Below are positions 51,254 through 59,746 of a stretch of DNA of 64,000 nt, in pieces (position 1 is the first letter of the stretch; each line of letters opens with the position of its first letter). The stretch is from Dactylosporangium aurantiacum (GTDB taxonomy: Bacteria; Actinomycetota; Actinomycetes; Mycobacteriales; Micromonosporaceae): contig NZ_JNYJ01000011.1 of NCBI RefSeq assembly GCF_000716715.1, positions 62,001-126,000 of the forward strand, in the 5' to 3' direction. The notes beneath the pieces were generated by a model, which saw only the letters and a list, made by a program, of their open reading frames with translations, was not told the origin of the DNA and did no database searches. Position numbers and translations under genes: made by a program.

Positions 51254-52453
51254 ATGGTGGTGGCGCGCCGGGCCGACGGCGACGGGCCCGACCTCTCCAG
51301 GATCGCCGCGGCCGCGTCCAGCGACGCCGGTGGCGTCGACCCGGAGCTGCTCGGCGGCTTCCTGCCCGCGGTCGTCGCGGCGACCGCCGCCGGCCGGCGG
51401 CTGCGCCGCCGTGAGCTGGAGGCGTGCGCGACCTCGGGGCGCCGGGCCGCGGTGCGCGGGGTGGCGCTGCGCGCGCTCGTCGACCTGTACCTGTCCGCGG
51501 CGTGGCGGCTGTGGCGCGACGCGCCGCAGGTCGCCGCCGGCGACGCCGACCGTGTCCGCGACGCCGCCCTGGCGGTGCTGCGGGCCGCCGACGACGGCGT
51601 CGCCGCGCTCGTGGAGGGGTTCCAGCTGGCCCGTGCCGACGTGATCCGGCTGCAGGAGTCCGTCAAGCACGACGTGCTGGAGGCGCTGCTCGCCGGCGGG
51701 CAGCAGGCGATCGAGGCGACCGGCCCGGCCGCCGACATCGGGCTGACCCTGACCGGCCCGGTCGCGGTGCTGGTCGCCCGCCGCCCGGCCGGCTTCGGCG
51801 GGCCCGACACGGCCGCGGCCCCGGGCCGGTTGGAGCGCGCCCTGCAGGGCCGCCACGGCGACGCGCAGCCGCTCGTGCTCATCCGCTCGGGTGAGCTGGT
51901 GTGCGTGTTCGCCGCGCCCGACGCGTCGGCGGTCCACGCGGTCCGCGACATCGTCGTGCGCGAGCTGGACGGCCAGACCCGCGCCGGCGGCGCCCCGCGC
52001 TCGTGGCGGGGCGCCGTCAGCAGCCCCCGCATCGGCGCCGCCGCCGTGCGCACCAGCCACGACGAGGCCCGCTACGCGCTCGGCCTCGCCGACCGGCTCG
52101 GCCTGGAGCAGCCCGTCGCCGACGCCCGCGACCTCACCATCTACCGGGTGCTGCTGCAGGACCTGCCGGCCGTGCACGACCTGGTCCGCAGCACCCTCAC
52201 CCCGCTCACCCGGGCCCGCGGCGGCGCCGCCCACCTCGTCGAGACCCTCGACGCGTACTACGCCACCGGCTGCGTCGCCACGGAGACCGCCGCCCGGCTC
52301 AACCTGTCCGTCCGGGCCGTCACCTACCGGCTCGCCCGCGTGGCAGAGTTGACTGGCAGGGACCCTTCCGAGCCCGCCGAGCGGCTCACCCTGCACGCCG
52401 CCGTCACGGCCGCGCGACTGCTCGACTGGCCCGCGACACCCCTCGAGAGCTGA
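51254..52453 (+). CDS. PucR/CdaR-family transcriptional regulator, 399 aa
   Basis: ATG at 51254 follows GAGGTG. A helical N-terminal region (1-130), a central GGDEF-like alpha/beta domain (LTGPVAVLVARRPAGF, and LIRSGELVCVFAAPD), and the C-terminal PucR helix-turn-helix: LVETLDAYYATGCVATETAARL, then NLSVRAVTYRLARVAELTG (two parts). The family regulates purine, sugar-acid and amino-acid catabolism. A perfect terminator hairpin follows, so it is transcribed alone and its targets are unknown. Confidence 0.88.
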   Translation: MVVARRADGDGPDLSRIAAAASSDAGGVDPELLGGFLPAVVAATAAGRRLRRRELEACATSGRRAAVRGVALRALVDLYLSAAWRLWRDAPQVAAGDADRVRDAALAVLRAADDGVAALVEGFQLARADVIRLQESVKHDVLEALLAGGQQAIEATGPAADIGLTLTGPVAVLVARRPAGFGGPDTAAAPGRLERALQGRHGDAQPLVLIRSGELVCVFAAPDASAVHAVRDIVVRELDGQTRAGGAPRSWRGAVSSPRIGAAAVRTSHDEARYALGLADRLGLEQPVADARDLTIYRVLLQDLPAVHDLVRSTLTPLTRARGGAAHLVETLDAYYATGCVATETAARLNLSVRAVTYRLARVAELTGRDPSEPAERLTLHAAVTAARLLDWPATPLES

Positions 52454-52458
52454 CCGCG

Positions 52459-52481
52459 ACGTTGCCGGCGACCGGCAACGT
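52459..52481 (+). terminator. Perfect terminator hairpin after the PucR gene
   Basis: ACGTTGCCGG, loop CGA, CCGGCAACGT: a perfect 10-bp stem five bases after the stop codon. It could equally act on the TerC leader downstream as an attenuator. Confidence 0.65.
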
Positions 52482-52572
52482 ACGCGCGGCCGAACGTCCG
52501 GTGGCGGACGCAGCGCGACCCAATGCCGACGAGCGACGCTGGAACCCAGACGATTGCTATCTGGAGGCATTC

Positions 52573-53610
52573 ATGCTCGATGTGCCGATCTGGCTGTGGG
52601 CGACGTTCGGCATCGGGGTCGTCGTCATGCTCGCCGTCGATCTCTTCGCCCACCGCAAGGAACACGTCATCGGCTTCCGCGAGGCCGCCCGGTGGAGCGC
52701 CGTGTGGGTGGCGCTGTCGCTCGCGTTCGCCGGCCTCGTCTGGGCGACCCTGGGCGCCGAGGCCGGCGTGGAGTTCACCACCGCCTGGCTGCTGGAGAAG
52801 AGCCTGTCGGTCGACAACCTGTTCGTGTTCGCCCTCATCTTCGGCTACTTCGCGGTGCCCAAGCAGTACCAGCACCGCGCCCTGTTCTACGGCGTCATCG
52901 GCGCCCTGATCTTCCGGGCGATCTTCATCGCGGCCGGCGTGGCGATCATCAGCAAGTTCACCGTCGTGCTGTTCGTCTTCGCGGCGATCCTGCTGTGGAG
53001 CGCGTACAAGCTGCTGAAGGACGACGAGGACGACTACGACCCGAGCACCAACATCGCGGTGCGCCTGGTGCGCAAGGTGGTGCCGGTGCAGCAGGAGTAC
53101 GCCGGCGCGAAGTTCTTCGTCAAGCAGGGCATGAAGTGGGTCGCCACCCCGATGCTTGTCGTCGTGGTCGCGATCGAGGCCGCCGACCTGGTGTTCGCCG
53201 TCGACAGCGTGCCCGCGGTCCTCGCGGTCAGCGACGACACGTTCATCGTCTACTCGTCCAACGCCTTCGCCATCCTCGGCCTGCGGGCGCTGTACTTCCT
53301 GCTCGCCGGGATGCTGGACAAGTTCCGGTACCTGTCGAAGGGCCTGGCGATCATCCTCGCCTTCATCGGCGTGAAGCTGGTCCTGCAGGCGGCGCACAAG
53401 ACGATCAGCGCGTCGGTGCCGGAGATCCCGTCGCTGGTGAGCCTGGCGGTCGTCGTCGTGGTGCTGGCGGGGTCGGTGGTGCTGAGCCTGCGCCACCCGC
53501 CTGCGGACGACGCTTCGCTCCCCGAGGCGTCCGGGGCCGCCGCACCGTTGGAGGACGGCGCGTCCGTCGAGGAGCCCGCGGGGCGCTCGTCGCACCAGCA
53601 TCGCGGCTAG
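52573..53610 (+). CDS. TerC-family integral membrane protein, 345 aa
   Basis: ATG at 52573 follows GGAGG. About nine TM helices with the TerC hallmarks: WLLEKSLSVDNLFVFALIFG, LWSAYKLLKDDEDDYDP, LVVVVAIEAADLVFAVDSVPA, and TFIVYSSNAFAILGLRALYF. The conserved acidic residues inside the membrane (E-K-SLS-DN; E-x-x-D-x-x-F-A-x-D-S) are kept. Members export Mn2+ or help metalate exported proteins; tellurite resistance is known for TerC of the ter operon. No ter genes lie nearby, and no yybP-ykoY Mn riboswitch was recognised in the 119-bp leader. The last 50 residues are acidic and disordered, ending HQHRG. Confidence 0.92.
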   Translation: MLDVPIWLWATFGIGVVVMLAVDLFAHRKEHVIGFREAARWSAVWVALSLAFAGLVWATLGAEAGVEFTTAWLLEKSLSVDNLFVFALIFGYFAVPKQYQHRALFYGVIGALIFRAIFIAAGVAIISKFTVVLFVFAAILLWSAYKLLKDDEDDYDPSTNIAVRLVRKVVPVQQEYAGAKFFVKQGMKWVATPMLVVVVAIEAADLVFAVDSVPAVLAVSDDTFIVYSSNAFAILGLRALYFLLAGMLDKFRYLSKGLAIILAFIGVKLVLQAAHKTISASVPEIPSLVSLAVVVVVLAGSVVLSLRHPPADDASLPEASGAAAPLEDGASVEEPAGRSSHQHRG

Positions 53611-53623
53611 GTGAGCTCGGACG

Positions 53624-53654
53624 GGGGCGGCGGACCGGTGCGGTCCGCCGCCCC
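53624..53654. terminator. Strong bidirectional terminator hairpin
   Basis: A perfect 14-bp stem GGGGCGGCGGACCG / CGGTCCGCCGCCCC with a GTG loop, between the convergent TerC (ends 53610) and acetyltransferase (ends 53659) genes. Confidence 0.8.
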
Positions 53655-53658
53655 TCGT

Positions 53659-54210
53659 TCATGGCCGGTGCTGCTGCGCCTCGGGTGCGAGCAGCGACCA
53701 CACCTGCAGGTCGTGGCGGACCCCCCGGTACGGCGTCGACTCGCGCAGCACGCCGTCCAGCCGCATGCCGACCCGGCGGGCCACGGCGCTGCTGGCCGTG
53801 TTGTCGGTGCGGCAGCGCCATTCGACGCGGTGGATGCCCCGGGTGTGCACCGCGTGGTCGATGAGCACCCGCACGGCCCGGGTGACCAGGCCGCGGCCCT
53901 GCCCGGCCGGCTCCAGCCAGCAGCCGATCTCGCAGCTGCCGGCGGTGGCGTCGAACGCGACGAACATCGTGCCGCCGACCAGCGTCCCGTCCAGCCAGAT
54001 GCCGAACAGGCGGCCGGCGTCGCGGGCGGCGAGGTCCGCGTACCGCTGCAGGGTGGCCCTGGCGGAGGCGAGGTCGGTGCTGACCCCGGCCCACGGGATC
54101 CACGGGTCGACGGTGGCCCGGGCCCGGTCCATGTGGGCGAGGAACTCCGCGGCCTGCCACGGCTCCAGCGGGCGCAGCTGCGCGTCTTCGGTGAGCGGAA
54201 CACTGAACAT
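53659..54210 (-). CDS. GNAT-family N-acetyltransferase (RimJ/RimL-like), 183 aa
   Basis: ATG at 54210 gives MFSVPLTEDAQLRPLEPWQ; an in-frame GTG at 54219 is the alternative. The RimJ/RimL pattern is clear: HMDRARATVDPWIPW, RLFGIWLDGTLVGGTMF, CEIGCWLEPAGQGRGLVTRAV (acetyl-CoA loop Q-G-x-G), IHRVEWRCRTDNTASSAVARRVGM, and LRESTPYRGVRHDLQVWSLL. It probably acetylates a ribosomal protein N-terminus or a small amine; the substrate is unknown. Confidence 0.88.
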   Translation of the reverse strand: MFSVPLTEDAQLRPLEPWQAAEFLAHMDRARATVDPWIPWAGVSTDLASARATLQRYADLAARDAGRLFGIWLDGTLVGGTMFVAFDATAGSCEIGCWLEPAGQGRGLVTRAVRVLIDHAVHTRGIHRVEWRCRTDNTASSAVARRVGMRLDGVLRESTPYRGVRHDLQVWSLLAPEAQQHRP

Positions 54211-54293
54211 GATCGTCACGCTACAGCGACCCCGGTTTTTGTCGGGGGGTGTGGTTATGGTGGCGCCGTCGGCTGGTCTGGGGGTGCCTTCTG

Positions 54294-57200
54294 ATGGACG
54301 GTTTCGTGGTGCCGTCGGCGTGGTGGCGGCATGTGGTGCCGCGGCGCGGTGCGCCGGGGCCGGCGCGGTCCGTGGCGGCGGCGGTCGATCCTGATCTGGG
54401 CCGGGAGCTGGCCGGGGCGCTCGCCCGGTTGCCCGTGGTGCTCGCGCATCCGCGGACCCCTGGGTCGATCGCGTCCTTGCCGGTGTCGTCGGGTGTCTCG
54501 GCGTCGGGTGCTCTGTCGTGGGGTGCTCTGCCGTTGAGCGTTTCGCCGTTGGGTGCGGCGGTGGCGGTGGCGGTGTTGCCGCGGCGGTGCGCCACCATGC
54601 CGCAGGCGGCGTTCGACTCGCTGGTCGACGTGTGGGTCGCCGCGGCGGGCGTGCGGCAGGCCGCGCGGGTCGTGGCGGAGCTCGCCGGCCTCTACGCCGC
54701 GGCCGGCCGCACCGGCGCCACCGACCTCGTCACGTGGGCGGTGCCGGGCGGCCCGCGGCAGGCGTTCCTGCGCGACATCTGGCTGCGGCTCGCGCTGCGG
54801 CTGCGGGCGCACCTCGCCGCCGCCGGCGACGACGAGCACCGGGCCGTCGTCGCCGACCTCACCGCCCTGCGCGACGACCCGCGCCCGCTGCGCCGGTTGA
54901 CGGCGTCGCTGCTGGCACCCACCGAGACCCGCTGGGTCGACGAGGACTGCGCCACCTTCGCCGCCGCCGGCGACGAGACCTCCTGCCGGCTCCTGCTGCC
55001 GGCCGCCGGCACCCGCGCCCACGTCGACCTGCTGCTGCGCGCGGTGGCGCCGCACTGGCTGTTCTGGGACGAGCCGACCATCCTCACCCTCGCCGCCGCG
55101 GTCGGACCCGACCTGGAGCCGGTCCTCGTGCACCTGCTGCGCACCGCCGAGCTGCCCGCCGACGCCGTCGGCTGGACGGCCCAGATCCTCGCCGCGTTCC
55201 CGACCGACACCGCGTTCGACGCCCTGGCCGAGCGCGCCGGCCAGCGGCGGGTGCGGCCGGCCCTGACCGCCGCGGTCCGCCGGTTCCCGGACCGGGCACT
55301 GCGCCGCCTCGCCGAGGCCCCCACCCACCAGACGGTCGACGTGCTGCTCGCCGCCCACGTCCGGGCCGACCCGGCCCGCGCCACCCGGCTGCTGCCCGAG
55401 CTCGGCACCGCGGCGGCGGCGCGGGTCCGGGCGCTGCTGCGGACCGAGACGGGCCCCGTCGCCGCGCCGGAGGACCTGCCCGCGGTCCTCACCGACCCGC
55501 CGTGGACCCGGCACCGGCCGCCCCCGCCCGTCGTGGCGGGCCTGGTCTGCCCCGACCCGCCCGCCGTCCCCGGCCGCGGCGCGGGCCGCGGCACGGGCTC
55601 GTGGGCGGCGGCGAGTGCCGGCGCGCTCCTCGACCGGGTGGGGCCGGACGTCGCCGGGTGGATGGCCGGGTGGCTGGCCCGCTCCGAGCAGGGCCGCTCG
55701 GTCGCCCAGGAGTGGTTGCGCCGCCACCCCGGCCCGGCCGCCGCCGCGCTGATCCCGGCGGCCCTTGCCCGTCCCGGCACCGCCCGCCGCGACGCCGAGC
55801 GGGCCCTGCGCTTCCTCGTCCGATGTGGACACGCCGTCGAGGTCCTGGCTGCTGCGGAGGGTTACGGTCCGGCCGCCCTCGACGGCATCCGGGCCCTGCG
55901 CGACACCGATCCGCTGCTCGTCCTGCCGGCCCGCGTCCCGGTGGTGCCCGACTGGGCCGGCGCCGCGCTGCTGCCACCGGTGCGCCTGCGCGCCGGAGCC
56001 GCACCTGCTGTCGCTGCGGTATCTGCTGTCGCTGCTGTGCCTCCTGTCGCCGCGGCGCTTCCTGTCGCGGCGGCCCGGCACGTCGTCACGATGCTCGCGA
56101 TGTCCACTGTGGACGAGCCGTATGCCGGCATCACCGCCGTCCGGGCGGCGTGCGACCCGGCGGGGCTCGCCGAGTTCGGCTGGGCGCTGTTCCAGGCGTG
56201 GCAGGCGGCGGGGCGGCCCGCACGGCACCGGTGGGCGTTCACCGCGCTCGGGCTGCTCGGCGACGACACGACCGCTGCGCGGCTCGCCCCGGTCGTGCGG
56301 GACTGGTCCGCGACCGGCGAACCCACCAACGCCCGCCTCGGCGCCGACGTGCTCGCCGCGATCGGCACCCCCGCCGCGCTGCGCCACCTGGTGCGCCTCG
56401 CCGGCGACGGCAGCGCCCGGCTCAGGGAGCACGCGGCCCGCAGGGCGGCCGAGGCCGCGGCCGCCGCCGGGCTCGGCGCCGAGGAGCTCGCCGACCGGCT
56501 CGTGCCCGACCTGGGCCTGGCCGCCGACGCCACCGTGACCCTCGACGCCGGCCCGCACCGGTTCACGGTGGGCTTCGACGAGCAGCTGCGGCCGTATGTC
56601 CTGGACCCCACCGGCCGCCGCCGCGACCTGCCCAGACCCGGCCCCGCCGACGACCCGGCGCCGCACGCCCGCTTCGCCGCGCTACGCAAGGAGGTCCGCA
56701 CGATCGCGGCGGAGCAGTCCCGCCGGCTGGAGGCGGCGATGGTGACCGGGGGCCGCTGGTCGGGTGCCGGGTTCCGCGACGGTGTCCTCGCCCACCCGTT
56801 GCTGTGGCAGCTCGCCCGCCGTCTCGTGTGGGCCACGTTCGACGGTCCCGGCCCGCACGCCGCGGTCGTCACCGGGTTCCGGATCGCCGAGGACCGCACC
56901 CTCGCCGGTGCCGACGACACTCCGGTGCCGCTCGCCGGCGACGCCGTGGTCGGGGTCGCCCACCCGGCCGCGCTGGGCGCCGCGGCGGTGCGGGCCTGGG
57001 CCGAGGTGTTCGCGGACTACGAGATCCTCCACCCGTTCCCGCAGCTCGCCCGCGACGTCCACCATGCCGCGCCGGGTGCCGTGCCCGGTGCGGGCTTCGG
57101 CGCGGGGTCCGGCGCGGGGTCCGGTGTGGGCTTTGGTGCGGGCTTCGTGGGGTGCAGGGCCGACCCGCGCCGGCTGTTCCTGCTCGACCGGCGCGGGTGG

Positions 57201-57437
57201 GTGCGGGCCGCGCCCGGCGACGGCGGTCGGATCCGTGAGGTCTCCCGCGCTGTGCCGGGTGGCGCAACGATTGTGGTCGGACTGGAGCCGGGCGTGTTCG
57301 CCGGGCGGCCCGACAGCAGCGGCGAGCAGACCGTGACCGCCGTCCACGTTGACTGCGGCGGCGCCGCGCTCGACCCTGTCACCTGCTCCGAGACCGTCCG
57401 CGACCTGCTGGCCCTCGTCGCGGAGCCGCGGCCATGA
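54294..57437 (+). CDS. DUF4132-type large protein, 1047 aa
   Basis: ATG at 54294 (MDGFVVPSAWWRHVVPRRG). A mostly helical N-terminal 750 residues with HEAT-like hairpins (TLAAAVGPDLEPVLVHLL, ERAGQRRVRPALTAAV), then a C-terminal DUF4132 (MolR-like) domain: VTLDAGPHRFTVGFDEQLRP, RFAALRKEVRTIAAEQSRRLE, WRLVWATF-like segments, and EVFADYEILHPFPQL. Three low-complexity inserts encoded by short DNA repeats occur at about 54485-54560, 56000-56080 and 57080-57150 (GAGFGAGSGAGSG). Function of the family is poorly known. Confidence 0.75.
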   Translation: MDGFVVPSAWWRHVVPRRGAPGPARSVAAAVDPDLGRELAGALARLPVVLAHPRTPGSIASLPVSSGVSASGALSWGALPLSVSPLGAAVAVAVLPRRCATMPQAAFDSLVDVWVAAAGVRQAARVVAELAGLYAAAGRTGATDLVTWAVPGGPRQAFLRDIWLRLALRLRAHLAAAGDDEHRAVVADLTALRDDPRPLRRLTASLLAPTETRWVDEDCATFAAAGDETSCRLLLPAAGTRAHVDLLLRAVAPHWLFWDEPTILTLAAAVGPDLEPVLVHLLRTAELPADAVGWTAQILAAFPTDTAFDALAERAGQRRVRPALTAAVRRFPDRALRRLAEAPTHQTVDVLLAAHVRADPARATRLLPELGTAAAARVRALLRTETGPVAAPEDLPAVLTDPPWTRHRPPPPVVAGLVCPDPPAVPGRGAGRGTGSWAAASAGALLDRVGPDVAGWMAGWLARSEQGRSVAQEWLRRHPGPAAAALIPAALARPGTARRDAERALRFLVRCGHAVEVLAAAEGYGPAALDGIRALRDTDPLLVLPARVPVVPDWAGAALLPPVRLRAGAAPAVAAVSAVAAVPPVAAALPVAAARHVVTMLAMSTVDEPYAGITAVRAACDPAGLAEFGWALFQAWQAAGRPARHRWAFTALGLLGDDTTAARLAPVVRDWSATGEPTNARLGADVLAAIGTPAALRHLVRLAGDGSARLREHAARRAAEAAAAAGLGAEELADRLVPDLGLAADATVTLDAGPHRFTVGFDEQLRPYVLDPTGRRRDLPRPGPADDPAPHARFAALRKEVRTIAAEQSRRLEAAMVTGGRWSGAGFRDGVLAHPLLWQLARRLVWATFDGPGPHAAVVTGFRIAEDRTLAGADDTPVPLAGDAVVGVAHPAALGAAAVRAWAEVFADYEILHPFPQLARDVHHAAPGAVPGAGFGAGSGAGSGVGFGAGFVGCRADPRRLFLLDRRGWVRAAPGDGGRIREVSRAVPGGATIVVGLEPGVFAGRPDSSGEQTVTAVHVDCGGAALDPVTCSETVRDLLALVAEPRP

Positions 57438-57537
57438 CACCACTGTCGCGGTGCCGTCCGCCGGGTCTGCGCCGTGCCGGGCGGCGGCGCGCGGGATCAC
57501 GTCCCGGGTGCCGGCGAGGTAGGGGAGACTGCACAGC

Positions 57538-58596
57538 ATGAGCGACACCTCCCTGCGCGTCGGGCTGGTCGGCTACGGCACGGCCGGCTCGGCGTTCCAC
57601 GCCCCGCTGATCAGCACCACGCCCGGCCTGCGGCTGAGCGCGATCGTCACCGCCGACCCCGGCCGCCGCCGGGCCGCCGCCGAGGCGCACCCCGGCGCCG
57701 TGCTGCTCGACACGGCGGACGGGCTGTGGGCGTCGGCGGACGACCTCGACGTCGTCGTGGTCGCCTCGCCCAACCGGACCCACGCGCCGCTCGCCCGGGC
57801 GGCCCTCGACGCCGGGCTGCCGGTCGTCGTGGACAAGCCGCTGACCGCGACGGCCGCCGAAGGTGACGACCTTGTACGGCTGGCGGCGGCTCGGGGGCTG
57901 CTGCTCAGCGTGTACCAGAACCGGCGCTGGGACGGTGACTTCCTCACCGCCCGCCGGCTCGTCGACGAGGGCACGCTCGGGCGGGTGCTGCGGTTCGAGT
58001 CGCGGTTCGAGCGGTGGCGGCCGGTGCCGAAGGGCGGCTGGCGGGAGAGCGCCGACCCCGCCGACGTCGGCGGCCTCCTCTACGACCTCGGCAGCCACCT
58101 CGTCGACCAGGCCCTGCAACTGCTCGGCCCGGCGACCGAGGTGTACGCCGAGGTCCACACCCGCCGCGCCGGCATCCAGGTCGACGACGACGTGTTCGTG
58201 GCCCTGCGCCACGCCGGCGACGCCCGCTCGCACCTGTGGATGAGCGCCGTCGCCGCGTCCCTCGGCCCGAGGCTGCGCGTGCTCGGCGACCGGGGCGCGT
58301 ACACGAAACATGGCATGGACGTGCAGGAGGACGCCCTGCGCGCCGGCCGGCTCCCCACCGACCCCGGCTGGGGCGAGGACGACCCCGCCCGCTACGGCGT
58401 GCTCACCGTCGACGGCAAGGACGAGCCGGTGCCGACGGAACCCGGCGCGTACCAGCGCTTCTACAGCGGCCTCGTCGCAGCCCTGCGCGACGGTGCGCCG
58501 CCGCCGGTCGACCCGGCCGGTTCGGTGGCGACCCTGACGGTGCTGGAGGCGGCCCGCCGTTCCGCCGAGGAGCGGCAGGTGGTCACCCTCACCTGA
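57538..58596 (+). CDS. Gfo/Idh/MocA-family oxidoreductase, 352 aa
   Basis: N-terminal NAD(P)-binding fold: LRVGLVGYGTAGSAFHAPLI (GxGxxG-type), LDVVVVASPNRTHAPLARAAL, then VVVDKPLTATAAEGDDLV with the catalytic-type Lys of the EKP-like motif (here DKP). The C-terminal domain contains RFESRFERWRPVPKGGWRE, GGLLYDLGSHLVDQALQL (the GGG-x-x-D-x-GxHxxD motif), and VFVALRHAGDARSHLWMS. It matches the YdgJ/scyllo-inositol dehydrogenase-like subgroup. Substrate probably a polyol or sugar. Confidence 0.92.
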   Translation: MSDTSLRVGLVGYGTAGSAFHAPLISTTPGLRLSAIVTADPGRRRAAAEAHPGAVLLDTADGLWASADDLDVVVVASPNRTHAPLARAALDAGLPVVVDKPLTATAAEGDDLVRLAAARGLLLSVYQNRRWDGDFLTARRLVDEGTLGRVLRFESRFERWRPVPKGGWRESADPADVGGLLYDLGSHLVDQALQLLGPATEVYAEVHTRRAGIQVDDDVFVALRHAGDARSHLWMSAVAASLGPRLRVLGDRGAYTKHGMDVQEDALRAGRLPTDPGWGEDDPARYGVLTVDGKDEPVPTEPGAYQRFYSGLVAALRDGAPPPVDPAGSVATLTVLEAARRSAEERQVVTLT

Positions 58597-59038
58597 GATG
58601 ACGACCGCCACCCTGACCCGGCGCCGGCACACCGGGCGCTGCCGGCGGCGCGGAGGCAGGGCGATGTGCGTCAGGTCGGCGCTGCCGGGTGCGGCGTCGG
58701 CCCGGCCCGTGCCGGCGCGGTCGGCCGGTCGTGCCGTCGCGGTGGGCGGGGTGGTGCCGTGCCGGCGTGGTGGGCCCGGGCGCGGGTCGGGTCGTTGCGG
58801 TGGGCGGTGTCGGACCTGGTGGGCCGGTCGTGCCGTCGCGGTGGGCGGGGTGGTGCCGTGCCGGCGTGGTGGCCGGGCGCGGGTCGGGTCGTTGCGGTGG
58901 GCTCGGGTCGTTGCGGTGGGCGGGGCTGGGATCGGTGGCGGGGTGGTGCTGGTGTGGTGGCCGGGCGCGGGTCGGGTCGTCGCGGTGGGCGGGGCCGGGA
59001 ACCGGTGGGCGGGCGGCGGCGTCGGAGGTGGTGTGAGG
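58597..59038. repeat. 442-bp non-coding region with long direct repeats
   Basis: A perfect 51-bp direct repeat occurs at 58723-58773 and 58822-58872 (period 99 bp). A second element of about 29 bp beginning CGGGCGCGGGTCGGGTCG occurs at 58777, 58874 and, slightly changed, at 58962. G-rich (GGTGGGCGGGG) runs recur throughout. Frames crossing the region give only Arg/Gly/Val strings with no coding character. It lies just upstream of the lipoprotein gene. Confidence 0.7.
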
Positions 59039-59614
59039 ATGCTGCGGGCGGTGCCGGTGACGGTGATGCTGGGGTTCGTGCTGGCCGGGTGTGCGGCCGT
59101 GGGCTCTGCCGGGCCCGGTGGCCCGGCCGGTGGTGGTGGGGAGGTGGGCGGGCCGGCGCCGCTGCGGGGGTTCGGCATCGACGTCGACGAGGCGGTGGCG
59201 CCGCGGGTGCCGGTGGTGCACCTGCGGGTCTGCGGGAGCTGGGGGTGCCACGAGCAGGACGTGCCGGTGCACATCTCGGGGCCGGTGAGCGCGATGCCGT
59301 GCCCGTCCGGTCCGGCGGCCGACCCCGACACGGCGTGCGCGGCGGTGCAGTTGCCGGGGCCCGGTCCCGGGCACGGGTACGCGCCCGTGCCGCAGCTCAC
59401 CGCCGAACCGGTCACGGTCACCGTCACGACCCCGCCCGGGGCGCCGCTGGTGATCGCCGCCGAGGTGCAGGTCCGGCCGGCGATGGTGTGCCCGGGTGGC
59501 CGCACCGGAACAGCACCGGCGACCGCCGCCCCGGCCACGGCCGACTGTGCGGGTGGTGCGCCGCAGGCAGGGCTCCGCATCGCCGCCGACGGCACCGTCA
59601 CCCAGTCCCGCTGA
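59039..59614 (+). CDS. Putative lipoprotein, 191 aa
   Basis: ATG at 59039 is 8 nt from GGAGGTG. The signal peptide MLRAVPVTVMLGFVLAGC ends in a lipobox LAGC at Cys18, so the mature protein should be lipid-anchored. A Gly-rich linker follows, then a strand-rich domain with VVHLRVCGSWGCHEQDVPVH, CPSGPAADPDTACAAVQLP and VTVTVTTPPGAPLVIAAEV; five or six Cys suggest disulfides. No family was recognised. Longer upstream frames are rejected because they run through the repeat block. Confidence 0.7.
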   Translation: MLRAVPVTVMLGFVLAGCAAVGSAGPGGPAGGGGEVGGPAPLRGFGIDVDEAVAPRVPVVHLRVCGSWGCHEQDVPVHISGPVSAMPCPSGPAADPDTACAAVQLPGPGPGHGYAPVPQLTAEPVTVTVTTPPGAPLVIAAEVQVRPAMVCPGGRTGTAPATAAPATADCAGGAPQAGLRIAADGTVTQSR

Positions 59615-59746
59615 CCCACCGGCGGCGCCGTCACCGAGCCCTCACCGGCTCGCCGGCGGCGCCGGCACCGAGCGCCCGCCGACAGCGCCGTCACCCGAGT
59701 CCCGCGCGGCGGCGCCGTGGCCGGGCCGTCGCGCGGCGGTGCGTGG

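Noticed and set aside
49367..52570. 1067-aa open frame on the minus strand
   Set aside because: It runs antisense through the GH26-like, Rossmann and PucR genes and has no recognisable domain.
52454..52572. yybP-ykoY manganese riboswitch before the TerC gene
   Set aside because: The conserved loop elements were not found; the only structure is the PucR terminator hairpin.
54255..56666. 803-aa minus-strand open frame and a parallel 906-aa plus-strand frame
   Set aside because: Both are GC-driven shadows of the DUF4132 gene with extreme Arg/Gly content.
57379..59694. 771-aa minus-strand frame rich in Thr/Pro/His
   Set aside because: Antisense to the oxidoreductase, repeat block and lipoprotein; low-complexity shadow.
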